64,000 nucleotides of DNA from assembly GCA_031386985.1 (NCBI GenBank), contig JANNCV010000001.1:78565-142564 (forward strand), written 5' to 3'. Source of the stretch: JANJUB01 sp031386985 (GTDB lineage: Bacteria > Armatimonadota > Fimbriimonadia > Fimbriimonadales > Fimbriimonadaceae). This document shows positions 26,347-35,072 of the stretch, piece by piece (position 1 is the first letter of the stretch; the number at the start of each line of letters is the position of its first letter). The notes beneath the pieces were generated by a model, which made no database searches, was not told where the DNA came from, and worked only from the letters and a program-made list of their open reading frames with translations. The position numbers and the translations under genes were made by a program.

Positions 26347-26398
26347 CAAGCCGTAAGGGCCGCTCCAACGGCGCATTGGCATCAAACTGCAGGAGTTC

Positions 26399-27133
26399 TC
26401 ACATCCCGCGGGTCTCAAAACGTTTGAGAGGGCAGAACATTTGGAGCGTTGCTCTGATCTCGTATCCAAGTTGTGGATACAATTTCGCTCCCTGGGAAGT
26501 CGCCAGTAGCACGCTGTGGGAGACTCCTAGCTCCCGGTCGTCTTGAAGCATTCGGCTCATGAGGGCGCGGCCAAAGCCGTGCCTGCGCCACTCCTCTTTC
26601 ACATGCAAATCCGAAACCCAGGCATCGGTGCCGAACGGGACGCTGTAGACCCACCCATAATCAAAATCTTCATCCCAAGCTCCGTACAAACGGGCATCTG
26701 GCCGGACTTTACGGATGCCGCTCCATCCTTGGGTTAGATTATCAATCTGCCGAACGCAAGGCTCAGAATCGAAAACCGGAATGTCGCGCAAGTCATGGGT
26801 AAAGAGCCATTCGGTTGACACTTTCCGATATCCCAGCGCCCGATATTGAGCATTGATTGCCTCAAGGTCGTCGCTCTGGGACCGGACGTCACAAAGGAAA
26901 TGCCAACCCAAACTCGCCCGCGCAATCCGATCAACGACGGTTTCCGGGTCGAGGTCGGTGGCGATGACTTCGATTTTTCGAGGGCGTTTGCGCCCCGGCC
27001 CATCGCGCATCACCCAAAGCCCCTCCATCTGCTCGGCAAGGTAGGGGTGATATTGGCTCTTTCCGCGAGAGAAAGCATGGACGAAAACTTCGATTGCGCG
27101 CTCAATCGTGATTTGGTTGGACGGGTGGGACAT
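26399..27133 (-). CDS. GNAT family N-acetyltransferase
   Basis: 244 aa. The C-terminal GNAT fold has the acetyl-CoA pyrophosphate-binding motif A (VSDLHVKEEWRRHGFGRALMSRML, R/Q-x-x-G-x-G/A) followed by HSVLLATSQGAKLYPQLGYE. The first 100 residues are a less conserved N-terminal extension rich in Arg and Asp. Members acetylate amines, with substrates ranging from antibiotics to protein N-termini. No neighbour suggests a substrate. ATG 27133 is the only sensible start. Confidence 0.82.
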   Translation of the reverse strand: MSHPSNQITIERAIEVFVHAFSRGKSQYHPYLAEQMEGLWVMRDGPGRKRPRKIEVIATDLDPETVVDRIARASLGWHFLCDVRSQSDDLEAINAQYRALGYRKVSTEWLFTHDLRDIPVFDSEPCVRQIDNLTQGWSGIRKVRPDARLYGAWDEDFDYGWVYSVPFGTDAWVSDLHVKEEWRRHGFGRALMSRMLQDDRELGVSHSVLLATSQGAKLYPQLGYEIRATLQMFCPLKRFETRGM

Positions 27134-27162
27134 GTTAGACCGATGGGTTTAGATCACGGGGC

Positions 27163-29529
27163 TTAGTTCACTTCCCACTCCAAAACCCCCGCCGAAAACC
27201 CTTCTCTCATCTTCGCCACCAACCGAATCTGGATTCCACCGATGGGGCGGAATGAGACGTCTGACCATCCATTCTTCACCAGAGGATAAGCTCCATCCGG
27301 CTGAACGTCCTCCCAAACTTCGCCAACCTTCACTTGCAGTTTCCAAGAAGCTGGGAGGCGAATGCCTCCCCGAGGCTCATCATCAAACCAATACACGCGG
27401 CATTTTTGGAATGTTCGGGTTTCCGTGAAGGTGTACTGAACCCACTCTTCGGTGCCCTTATGATCCCACCAGGTGAATCTCGGGATTTCCTCGTCGCCCG
27501 AGTTGGCGGGAATGAGCTTGTCGCTCAGGGCCGACTCGGTGTCCCACCAGTTTCGGTGAGAGTAGGTGGCGGGAATTGGGGTCGCGGCGGTTCGCGGCTT
27601 CTTCCAAACTGCCCCCGTTGGGGCAACGGTAGGAAATACCGTGGTCCTCAATCTCGCCGCGCCCATAGGAATTAAAGTGAGTTTTCGAAGGGGGGCGTTG
27701 GAAAGCACCGGCATCTTCTGAAGCGGGGCAACTAGCCCATAAATGTCCATTCCCCATTCCGGAATCTGGCGTCCCTGAGCTTCGATCTGTACGGGAACAT
27801 TGCGGAAATCCCAAGGTTGCTTTCCCTCGACGAGAGGCTTGTTCATAAATCGCAACGGAACTCGCGGATCTAAACCGAAATTCCAATCGCTCCCTGGCCG
27901 AACTTCATACGACGGCCACTTGTCTAGGTGAGCGTACGGCTTTGTTTCCTCCTGAATTTTGAGCGAGTAAACGAGCGGACCGCGCGAAACCGTCAGGCTC
28001 CCCGCGTGCTTTGCCTGGTTAACCTTCGCCGTCATCGGCAGCCGGAGCGTCAACCGATCTCCCTTTTTCCAAATTCGGTTTAGCGTGAGGTAGCCATCCT
28101 TTGCCTTAAGCAAAACCGGCTTTCCGTTTAGGGTTACCAGCGGATTCGGGGACCATCCGGGGACCCGCATGACAAGCGGGAACTTTACCGGAGCCGCCGG
28201 ATTCACGAGAAATCTGATTTCATCTTCGAACGGATAGTTCGTCTTTTCCTCAATCGTTACTCGCGTCCCGCCACCAACCTTCGCCGTTACCGAAGAAGGG
28301 GCATAAACAGCGGCGGCGAGTCCATTTCCGTTAGTTGCAAACCACAAATGCTCCGTGAAATAGGGCCAGGCCATCCCCACATTGTGCTGGCAACAACGGT
28401 GATCATGAGGATCAAAGAGGAACATCGCCCCGCCGTTTTCTATTCCCGGACTATGACCGGCGGCATCCGAAACCGCCATGTTCGCGCAAGTCAAATAGCG
28501 CAGAGCCTTGAGGTCGGCGGTCATGGTGGTCGGAAGCCAGTTGAATGCGACTTCCTCCGTGCGATCTCCCCAAACCGCCTTGCCCGTGGTTTGCATAAGT
28601 AACTCGTGCGAGAGCATCATTTCGGCCACCGAACAGCTTTCGGTCGCTTGGCGCGGATCGTCCTTGCCCGGACGAGCATTTTCATCGGCGGCATACATTC
28701 CGCCCGGCAACCCATAGTCACGCAAAAACTCGCTCAAATTTCTCTCAGTTGCGGCGTAGTCCTTAGCCGATTTCGAGAAGAGCGAGTAAAGCGCGGGTTC
28801 CTTGAACCCCTGGGCAAAGTTCACGCCGTGCCGATTAACGATCCGATCTACCCATCTCGCGCTGTGGCGGTGCATTTTCTCGGCAAGACCGAGTAGCTTA
28901 GGATCGGTGGTGTTGTTGTAAAGCCAGAGCAAACTAGCGATCTGATCTCCAACCCGATAATAGTGCCAATAATGCTTTGGGTCCACGGTTTGCTCTTCAG
29001 GCAGCGCAATGAGCCAGTCGGCGTACTTGCGCATTAGGTTGATCACGCGCTGATCGCCGGTGGCTTCGTAGTAGGTTTGCAAAACGCTTTGGGCGAGCAT
29101 ATTAGGCCACAAATCCGGAGTCCCGTGCCTGGTTTTTCGGTTCGCTTCGGGGCCAAACCAGCCATCTTCTTTTTGGCTCGCAAGGATGCCCTCAATCCAG
29201 GGTTGGCACTCGGCTTTGAGTTTCTTATCGTTCAAAACGTAAGCCAACGAAACCTGTCCCTTTAGCCAATAGGGCAACTCCTCCCAACCGGCCCGAGGGT
29301 TGGCGGTATTGCCGAGCCAGGCGTTGTCCTTCTCATTCAAAAAGCGGCTAATGTCCGAAAGCTTGCCCGCAAAACCGTCTCGTTGCAGTTTGAGCTGCAT
29401 CAAAAGCCACCCCCGACCTTGCACTGCCCCCGAAGGAAGCTTTTGAAAAGGAGATGGAGCCAGCGGAGCCGCTTGCCCCACGTAAAAGGAATTCGACTGA
29501 ACCAAGAGCAACGCGCAAAGGCTTAACAC
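27163..29529 (-). CDS. Secreted GH127/146-type beta-L-arabinofuranosidase domain protein
   Basis: 788 aa. A short signal-like N-terminus is followed by FQKLPSGAVQGRGWLLMQLKLQRDGF and a (alpha/alpha)6 barrel: LPYWLKGQVSLAYVL, EDGWFGPEAN, TESCSVAEMML and HDHRCCQHNVGMAWPYF, where the Cys pair sits where GH127 enzymes have their catalytic and zinc Cys. The C-terminal 150 residues form a discoidin/CBM-like domain (WVQYTFTETRTFQKCRVYWFDDE). It likely acts on arabinose-containing plant glycans outside the cytoplasm, complementing the GH51 and GH127 genes nearby. GTG 29529 follows TAACTT by 6 nt. Confidence 0.82.
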   Translation of the reverse strand: MLSLCALLLVQSNSFYVGQAAPLAPSPFQKLPSGAVQGRGWLLMQLKLQRDGFAGKLSDISRFLNEKDNAWLGNTANPRAGWEELPYWLKGQVSLAYVLNDKKLKAECQPWIEGILASQKEDGWFGPEANRKTRHGTPDLWPNMLAQSVLQTYYEATGDQRVINLMRKYADWLIALPEEQTVDPKHYWHYYRVGDQIASLLWLYNNTTDPKLLGLAEKMHRHSARWVDRIVNRHGVNFAQGFKEPALYSLFSKSAKDYAATERNLSEFLRDYGLPGGMYAADENARPGKDDPRQATESCSVAEMMLSHELLMQTTGKAVWGDRTEEVAFNWLPTTMTADLKALRYLTCANMAVSDAAGHSPGIENGGAMFLFDPHDHRCCQHNVGMAWPYFTEHLWFATNGNGLAAAVYAPSSVTAKVGGGTRVTIEEKTNYPFEDEIRFLVNPAAPVKFPLVMRVPGWSPNPLVTLNGKPVLLKAKDGYLTLNRIWKKGDRLTLRLPMTAKVNQAKHAGSLTVSRGPLVYSLKIQEETKPYAHLDKWPSYEVRPGSDWNFGLDPRVPLRFMNKPLVEGKQPWDFRNVPVQIEAQGRQIPEWGMDIYGLVAPLQKMPVLSNAPLRKLTLIPMGAARLRTTVFPTVAPTGAVWKKPRTAATPIPATYSHRNWWDTESALSDKLIPANSGDEEIPRFTWWDHKGTEEWVQYTFTETRTFQKCRVYWFDDEPRGGIRLPASWKLQVKVGEVWEDVQPDGAYPLVKNGWSDVSFRPIGGIQIRLVAKMREGFSAGVLEWEVN

Positions 29530-29535
29530 ACTTGC

Positions 29536-29541
29536 AAGTTA
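29536..29541 (-). promoter_or_regulatory. Candidate -10 box of leaderless GH127-like transcript
   Basis: TAACTT on the minus strand ends 6 nt before GTG 29529. It lies in a 57-bp divergent promoter region shared with the lipoprotein gene. Confidence 0.35.
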
Positions 29542-29549
29542 CCCAAAAC

Positions 29550-29579
29550 TTGTAAAACTCATGCTATTTGCGCTATAAC
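29550..29579 (+). promoter_or_regulatory. Sigma-70-type promoter of the lipoprotein gene
   Basis: TTGTAA (29550-29555) and TATAAC (29574-29579) are separated by 18 nt. The ATG at 29587 follows after only 7 nt, so the transcript is probably leaderless. Confidence 0.5.
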
Positions 29580-29586
29580 TGTAAGC

Positions 29587-30162
29587 ATGATGAAACGTGT
29601 TTTCGTTCTCGTTGTTTTTGGGTTAACTTTCGTCGTCTCGGGGTGTGGCTCGGGAGAAAAAACGGTCTACAGCGGCGATGGCGGAACAGTTTCCACCGAT
29701 GCGAACGGCAACACTACGATCAAGAATAAGGATGGCTCTACCGTTGATATTCGGAACAACGGCGGCGGCTTCTCGGCAAAGTCGAGCGATGGTACCGAAG
29801 CCAACATTAACCAAGATGGCACCATGACGGGCAAAAACGCCAAGGGTGAAGAGTTTTCGATGGGCTCGCTAGTGAGCGAGGCAGATCTCGGAGTTCCCTA
29901 TTATCCGAGCAGCACCGCCTCAAACCGCGATGTAAGAACTGAGGAAGGCGGCAAAAAGCACTTCATGTCCATTCGCACAACCTCAGATAGCGCCGCGAAG
30001 GTTGCGGCCTTTTACAAAGAAAAAGTAAAGGACCCGGTCGCGACGGAAATGGGAAAATTATCAAGTGTCTCAGGGAAGCTTGAGGATGGGCGGGAAGTTG
30101 CGGTTATGGCAAACGAAGCCGATGGGAAAACTGAGGTTACCGTCTCTGTCTCGGAGAAGTAG
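29587..30162 (+). CDS. Hypothetical lipoprotein
   Basis: 191 aa. A type II signal peptide ends in the lipobox VVSGC (Cys20). A Gly/Asn/Asp-rich repeat region follows (about 25-95: GDGGTVSTDANGNTTIKN, DGSTVDIRNNGGG, DGTEANINQDGT), suggestive of short beta strands. A conserved-looking C-terminal part follows (LGVPYYPSSTAS, KVAAFYKEKVKDP). It would be anchored to a cell-envelope membrane. No enzymatic motif and no known function. Confidence 0.7.
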   Translation: MMKRVFVLVVFGLTFVVSGCGSGEKTVYSGDGGTVSTDANGNTTIKNKDGSTVDIRNNGGGFSAKSSDGTEANINQDGTMTGKNAKGEEFSMGSLVSEADLGVPYYPSSTASNRDVRTEEGGKKHFMSIRTTSDSAAKVAAFYKEKVKDPVATEMGKLSSVSGKLEDGREVAVMANEADGKTEVTVSVSEK

Positions 30163-30167
30163 GGCTT

Positions 30168-30206
30168 CCCCTCTCCTTTTGGATGTTTGTTCCAAAGGGA
30201 GAGGGG
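30168..30206 (+). terminator. Strong hairpin downstream of the lipoprotein gene
   Basis: CCCCTCTCCTTTTGG and CCAAAGGGAGAGGGG form a 15-bp stem with one G-T pair and a 9-nt loop, 5 bp after the stop codon. There is no T-run, so it may act as an mRNA-stabilising or bidirectional structure rather than a classical intrinsic terminator. Confidence 0.5.
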
Positions 30207-30406
30207 ATCAAGGGGTGAGGGTTCCGGGTGATTTGGAAGCGTTGGCTCGATTGCAAACATGCCCGAATAGTCCGAGATAATATGCCTCATGTTTGCAAAA
30301 TCCTGGTTGTGCAAAACTACTGAGACTGTCGTTACATCACCGGCTCCACAGAATCTGACGCTGACCGTTAAGCGGGGTTGAGTGGAGAGTAACATTCGGA
30401 TGTCAT

Positions 30407-32830
30407 TCAAAGGCCCGGCAAAAAGTGAAGGGTTACTGTTTTCCCTCGCGGAATGTCGAGTTGCATCGAACCTCTCGTCCACCATCCTGCCTTTACCGTG
30501 CCTATCCTTGCCCAGTCGATTTTGGTTGACGATGGCCACGCAATCTTGCAGTCGCCGTCTGACGCGACGTTTTTTATTCTGGCTTCCGTCAGGTGACCCT
30601 TCGACCAACTTATGCTCACCTCAAATCCGCCCCTAGCTCGCAAGCCACTCACCGAGCCTCCCGGCCACGCTTTGGGCAAAGCGGGGAGCAGGCTGATTGC
30701 CTTGTAATGACTCTGCATTAACATCTCCGCAATCCCAGCCGTGCCACCAAAATTACCATCTATCTGGAACGGCGGGTGGTTATCGAACAAGTTAGGAAGA
30801 GTTGATTTCGTCAGCAGGGCAATGAGGTGTTCGTTTGCGGATTCTCCGTCCCCCAATCGAGCCATCATGTTGATAATCCAAGCGCGGCTCCACCCGGTGT
30901 GTCCCCCGCCCTGGCTCAGCCGGTAATCAAGTGATCTTCGGGCGGCATCGTAAAACTCAATCGAGTCAGTTAACGATTTCGAGCTGTCCGTGGCGGGATA
31001 GTGCCCAAACAAGTGGGACATGTGACGATGACCTGGATCGGGTTCCGCATAGTCTTCGATCCACTCCTGCAATCTCCCGGTTTTTGAGCTGATTTGAACC
31101 GGAGCGAGTTGGGCAAGGGCATGTTTAAGTTCAGATCTTAACGTAGGATCAAACGGCTTCGATCGGGTTGAAAGCGTGTCAATCGCTTGAATGCAGTTAC
31201 CAAATAAATCGCGAGCGATCTCCAGGTCCATAGTGGCCCCATAAGTAAACTGCGAAACTGTTCCATCCGCCTTGCGAAACGAGTTTTCGGGCGAATGGGA
31301 TGGGTTGGTGACTAGTCTCCCTGCAACGGGAGAGCCGGGCGGTGCTTCTACGAGAAAATCGAGCATAAAACGCGCTGCTCCTTTCATCAGCGGATAGGCT
31401 TTCTCCTTCAAGAATTTCTTGTCTTGCGAATACAAATAGTGTTCCCACGGATGCCGCGCCAACCATGCCGCACCCATTGGCCAGATTCCCCAAACGCCAT
31501 CGGCGGGTTCGGTGAAACCCCAGACATCCGTGAGGTGATGAACAACCCAACCATCCGCCCCGTAATGCGTTTTCGCCGTTTCGTGACCGTATTTGGCGAG
31601 GAGCTTCATAAGGTCAAACAGGGGCTCATGACACTCGGCAAGGTTCGCAACTTCAACGGGCCAATAGTTCATTTGCAGGTTGATGTTGGTGTGATAATCG
31701 GAGTTCCAAGGGGCTTTGAGATCAGCGCACCAAAGGCCCTGCAAGTTCGCGGGCATATCGCCCGGCCGCGAGCAAGAGATCATGAGGTAGCGGCCGAATT
31801 GGAAGTACAGAGCGGCGAGAGCAGAGTCAGATTTTCCAGCGCGTACGGCGGCGAGGCGCTGGTCCGTAGGCATGTCTGGCATGAGTACCCCCTGGGACAC
31901 GGGGCGGCCCAGTAACTCAGCGGGAATATCTGGGGGCGCTTGTCCTAAATCTAGCTTAACCCGATCGAAGAGTTTACGAAAATCGGCAACGTGCTCTTCA
32001 ATGAGTTCATCAGACCTTGATAGCGCCCGATCAAGCACCTTCTTGCACTTCGCAAAGCGATTTTGAGTCAAGGGGTTTGCCGGATCGGCGAAGTTGTAAT
32101 TGGTCGCAGTCGTCAGGACTAAGTTAAGCTCCTTAGCTCCTCTTATCCGAAGTCCAAGGTGGCTCGCGCTGATCTTGCCATCCCCCTTTGCGCGCAAAAC
32201 TGCGTCGTATTGAACGCCTTCTGTTCCTGCTCGGCCGAACATGTGCAGACCGTCCTGACCTACTGACGCAGTTTCGTAGTTTTCGGGCCGATCAAGTCTG
32301 ATGTCAAGGTCAAGTGCTCTTGGACCAGTAGCTCGAAAATAGACAACAATTACACCCGCGGGATGGCTGGCGAAGACCCAACGCTCAAAGCTCGTATCCT
32401 CGCAGCGAAACGATGTGCTGGCAATACCGAGGGCCAGGAAAAGTCGGCGGCTATATCCGGTTATCTCGCCCTCAATTTGCTGTTTGATATGGAGGTCACC
32501 AAGGGTCTGATAGGATAGAACTCGGGCGGGAACGCCCATCATCGTCTCCCCGGCCAGCTTGCTTGCCGCTTCGTTTTTGCCCTCAAAAATGAGTCTTCTC
32601 ACTTCGGGTAAGGCCGCGAGAGCATTCGGGTTATGCCGATCTTCGACCTTACCCTCCCAAAGCGTATCGTCATTGAGCTGAATCCGCTCTTCCCTGACTC
32701 CTCCGAAGACCATTCCGCCTAGCCTCCCGTTTCCCACGGGGAGGGCCTCGTTCCAGTTCGCGGCCGGTTGCAGGTACCGGAGGGATTGGGAAGGTTGAGC
32801 GATCATGGCAAGGATGGCGGCGGCAATCAT
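30407..32830 (-). CDS. GH95 alpha-L-fucosidase (or alpha-L-galactosidase) family protein
   Basis: 807 aa with a short signal-like N-terminus. The N-terminal beta-sandwich begins NWNEALPVGNGRLGGMVFGGV and IQLNDDTLWEG, the hallmark of GH95. The (alpha/alpha)6 barrel carries LQGLWCADLKAPWNSDYHTN, GWVVHHLTDVWGFTEP, GAAWLARHPWEHYLYSQD, and HRHMSHLFGHYP. The C-terminal part has IDGNFGGTAGIAEML and LLPALPKAWPGGSVSGLRARGG. GH95 enzymes remove terminal alpha-1,2-L-fucose (some members alpha-L-galactose) by inversion. It extends the glycosidase set from arabinans to fucosylated glycans such as xyloglucan side chains. Confidence 0.9.
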   Translation of the reverse strand: MIAAAILAMIAQPSQSLRYLQPAANWNEALPVGNGRLGGMVFGGVREERIQLNDDTLWEGKVEDRHNPNALAALPEVRRLIFEGKNEAASKLAGETMMGVPARVLSYQTLGDLHIKQQIEGEITGYSRRLFLALGIASTSFRCEDTSFERWVFASHPAGVIVVYFRATGPRALDLDIRLDRPENYETASVGQDGLHMFGRAGTEGVQYDAVLRAKGDGKISASHLGLRIRGAKELNLVLTTATNYNFADPANPLTQNRFAKCKKVLDRALSRSDELIEEHVADFRKLFDRVKLDLGQAPPDIPAELLGRPVSQGVLMPDMPTDQRLAAVRAGKSDSALAALYFQFGRYLMISCSRPGDMPANLQGLWCADLKAPWNSDYHTNINLQMNYWPVEVANLAECHEPLFDLMKLLAKYGHETAKTHYGADGWVVHHLTDVWGFTEPADGVWGIWPMGAAWLARHPWEHYLYSQDKKFLKEKAYPLMKGAARFMLDFLVEAPPGSPVAGRLVTNPSHSPENSFRKADGTVSQFTYGATMDLEIARDLFGNCIQAIDTLSTRSKPFDPTLRSELKHALAQLAPVQISSKTGRLQEWIEDYAEPDPGHRHMSHLFGHYPATDSSKSLTDSIEFYDAARRSLDYRLSQGGGHTGWSRAWIINMMARLGDGESANEHLIALLTKSTLPNLFDNHPPFQIDGNFGGTAGIAEMLMQSHYKAISLLPALPKAWPGGSVSGLRARGGFEVSISWSKGHLTEARIKNVASDGDCKIAWPSSTKIDWARIGTVKAGWWTRGSMQLDIPRGKTVTLHFLPGL

Positions 32831-32941
32831 GGATGTGAGTCCATTTTACGTTATGGATTCGTTTGCTGCCTGATTCTCAAGTCGTAGACTTGGAGGCGTT
32901 CTGCCGGTGTGAACCCGGAACTCCTGAATGGATCGGGAGAG

Positions 32942-34999
32942 CTATGCCGCAATCGGTTTTCGATCGGGGTCGAAGTGGATTACGATTTTGTTGCCGCTGG
33001 CCGTGTGGGATTTCGTCACAATCGGGGCCTTGGAACCGAGCAGGTCATCCAGAGTCATCGAACTCGCCCGCTCCTCCAGTCGCCTCTGAACCCACGCATT
33101 TTCATCCACGCCAAGCCGGTTGAGGCGGAGGTTGCGGAACTGGGTGCGCATAATATTCTCGTAACTCGAACCGGGAACCAAAGCTTCCGCCACGAGTGGG
33201 TACATCTGCCGAAGCTGCGGATTGCAGCATATGAGACGGTCATGTGAGTCATAAATGGCGAACCCGGCATTGATAGATTGGAACGCCTCGACGAGATAAT
33301 CGCTGGCTTCGACCGCGGCCGCCTTTGCCGCGGCCAGCTCGGAAATGTCGGAGCGCAGGCTCACCAAGCAACCGCTGTCTGTCCGTGAATTTGAAACTAG
33401 AATTCGGCGGCCATTGTGATCGTGTTCGGATGGCCCATTCCGATGGAGCCGAAGAAAGGTCTCCATGAACGCATCTTCGCCTTCGGCGGTTTTGAGCTGG
33501 GCCAAAATGATATCTTTTTGCGACGTGCCCGGCTTCATAAAGGGGGCCGCTTCGGGATACAGATCCCGGAAACGACTGTTGCAAATGAGGAGCCGATCGT
33601 CTTTGTCGTACATCACAAAGCCGGCTTCGAGTGTTTCGAAGGCTTCCTCTAAGTACGCATGAGCGGTCTCGGCCACGGCCTGAGCTTCTCGTAACTCGCC
33701 AATGTCGGTAAGAATGCTCACATAGTTGCCTTCCGGCGTTCTCACGGTATTGGTTTGAACGCGGTGACCCTCTAAAATTTGCTCCCACGGCTCATCGGTT
33801 CGGTGCAGCATGCGGCGCCAATGAGCAAGGAATGAATCCTCTCGACCAAACGGATTCCGCCCACCCCGGTTCAAGTGCTCGCGCAAAATGTTTTCATACG
33901 GCATGCCTGGCACCAGGGTATCGGCAATCAGGGGGTAGTGAGCCTTATAGGCTGAGTTCGCTAATACGATCCGCTCGGAGGAGTCAATCATGATGAAACC
34001 GACCGAAAGCGATTCAAGCGCCTCATTCACGAGCGCTTGGGATTGCTGGAGGCGTTCGTGGGCGAGTTTGGATTCCGTTACATCCTCCATCGAACCTACA
34101 AATCCGACTAGAGTGCGATCTTGACGCCGAAGGGGCGACATTGAGACGCGCACCCAGAGTTGCTTTCCGCCAAAGAGCCAAAGCTTCAACTCATGAGTGA
34201 AGCCCGTCTCGGTTTCGGTCGCTCGTCTCAGATGCATAATCAAGGAATCGCGATAATCGGGGTGAATCCAATCAATCCATCCTCCTCCGACGAGCTCTTG
34301 TTTGCGATGCCCCAGTAATGCGATGAACTTCGCGTTTGCGTAAAGCATGCAACCGTAGGTGTCAACATGAAAGACGCCAACCGGGGAGCTTTCGGCAAGG
34401 GCTTTGAACCGGTCGTCCGAGTGTTCTAACTCCAGTTGCATTCGACGCACATCGGTGAGATCGCGCAGGACCCAAATCTTCTTTTTCTTGCCGCGAATTT
34501 TGGTTTCCGATACCGCCAAATTCATGGGAACGATGACGCCGTCGTTGCGCGTTGCGCTCACATCATAGGCTAGCCCCAAAATGTCAAGTTCTGAAGACGT
34601 AATCAGATGGCGCTGATTCCCATCGGTGATTTCCTTGATAAAGTGCTCGCTACATTTGCCGATGAGGTCTTGTGGAGAGTAACCAAGGAGCCGGCAAGCA
34701 CCCGCGTTGACGAACTCGATCATGTTGCCGGTCCCCAAAAGGAAAAGGCCATCCGCTGATGCGTCGAGGATTTCCAAACAGCTTTGCTCGGACTCCTTGC
34801 GGGACTTTGCTAGCGGGGAGACGACGCCGGCAAAAGTGAACAACGACAGCATTGTTGCCGCCACCGCGCATCCGATCCAGACTTGCGCCGGGCTGGGCTT
34901 CATCATGTGTAAGCTATTCAGCGCGTTTACGGTGCAGACAAAGGCGGCGAAATTGAGGCCAAACAGGCCTAGACCCCAAAGAACGGTTTTGATTCGCAT
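32942..34999 (-). CDS. Membrane protein with five PAS domains and no output domain
   Basis: 685 aa. Two N-terminal transmembrane helices (about 5-25 and 40-60) are followed by five PAS domains at roughly 75-195, 200-320, 325-435, 445-555 and 570-675. The second contains a canonical PAS fold with PAC (FVGSMEDVTESK). The last three share the PAS-7 pattern (EALESLSVGFIMIDSSERI, EAFETLEAGFVMYDKDDR, EAFQSINAGFAIYDSHDR), so they arose by duplication. The protein ends after the fifth PAS with no kinase, GGDEF, EAL or methyl-accepting domain. It may transmit a signal by dimerising with another protein. Confidence 0.82.
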   Translation of the reverse strand: MRIKTVLWGLGLFGLNFAAFVCTVNALNSLHMMKPSPAQVWIGCAVAATMLSLFTFAGVVSPLAKSRKESEQSCLEILDASADGLFLLGTGNMIEFVNAGACRLLGYSPQDLIGKCSEHFIKEITDGNQRHLITSSELDILGLAYDVSATRNDGVIVPMNLAVSETKIRGKKKKIWVLRDLTDVRRMQLELEHSDDRFKALAESSPVGVFHVDTYGCMLYANAKFIALLGHRKQELVGGGWIDWIHPDYRDSLIMHLRRATETETGFTHELKLWLFGGKQLWVRVSMSPLRRQDRTLVGFVGSMEDVTESKLAHERLQQSQALVNEALESLSVGFIMIDSSERIVLANSAYKAHYPLIADTLVPGMPYENILREHLNRGGRNPFGREDSFLAHWRRMLHRTDEPWEQILEGHRVQTNTVRTPEGNYVSILTDIGELREAQAVAETAHAYLEEAFETLEAGFVMYDKDDRLLICNSRFRDLYPEAAPFMKPGTSQKDIILAQLKTAEGEDAFMETFLRLHRNGPSEHDHNGRRILVSNSRTDSGCLVSLRSDISELAAAKAAAVEASDYLVEAFQSINAGFAIYDSHDRLICCNPQLRQMYPLVAEALVPGSSYENIMRTQFRNLRLNRLGVDENAWVQRRLEERASSMTLDDLLGSKAPIVTKSHTASGNKIVIHFDPDRKPIAA

Positions 35000-35059
35000 G
35001 CCCAGCTAAATTGTCGGCAAGTTCGCACGTAAAACTCGGAATCCGGATCATTTTGTATG

Positions 35060-35065
35060 TATAAT
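35060..35065 (+). promoter_or_regulatory. Consensus -10 box of leaderless halogenase-like transcript
   Basis: A perfect TATAAT ends 7 nt before ATG 35073. No ribosome-binding site can fit in that gap. Confidence 0.55.
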
Positions 35066-35072
35066 CCCTGCG

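Noticed and set aside
30012..30608. 198-aa minus-strand ORF between the lipoprotein and GH95 genes
   Set aside because: It overlaps the end of the lipoprotein gene, the strong hairpin and the 3' end of GH95, with low-complexity content and no family.
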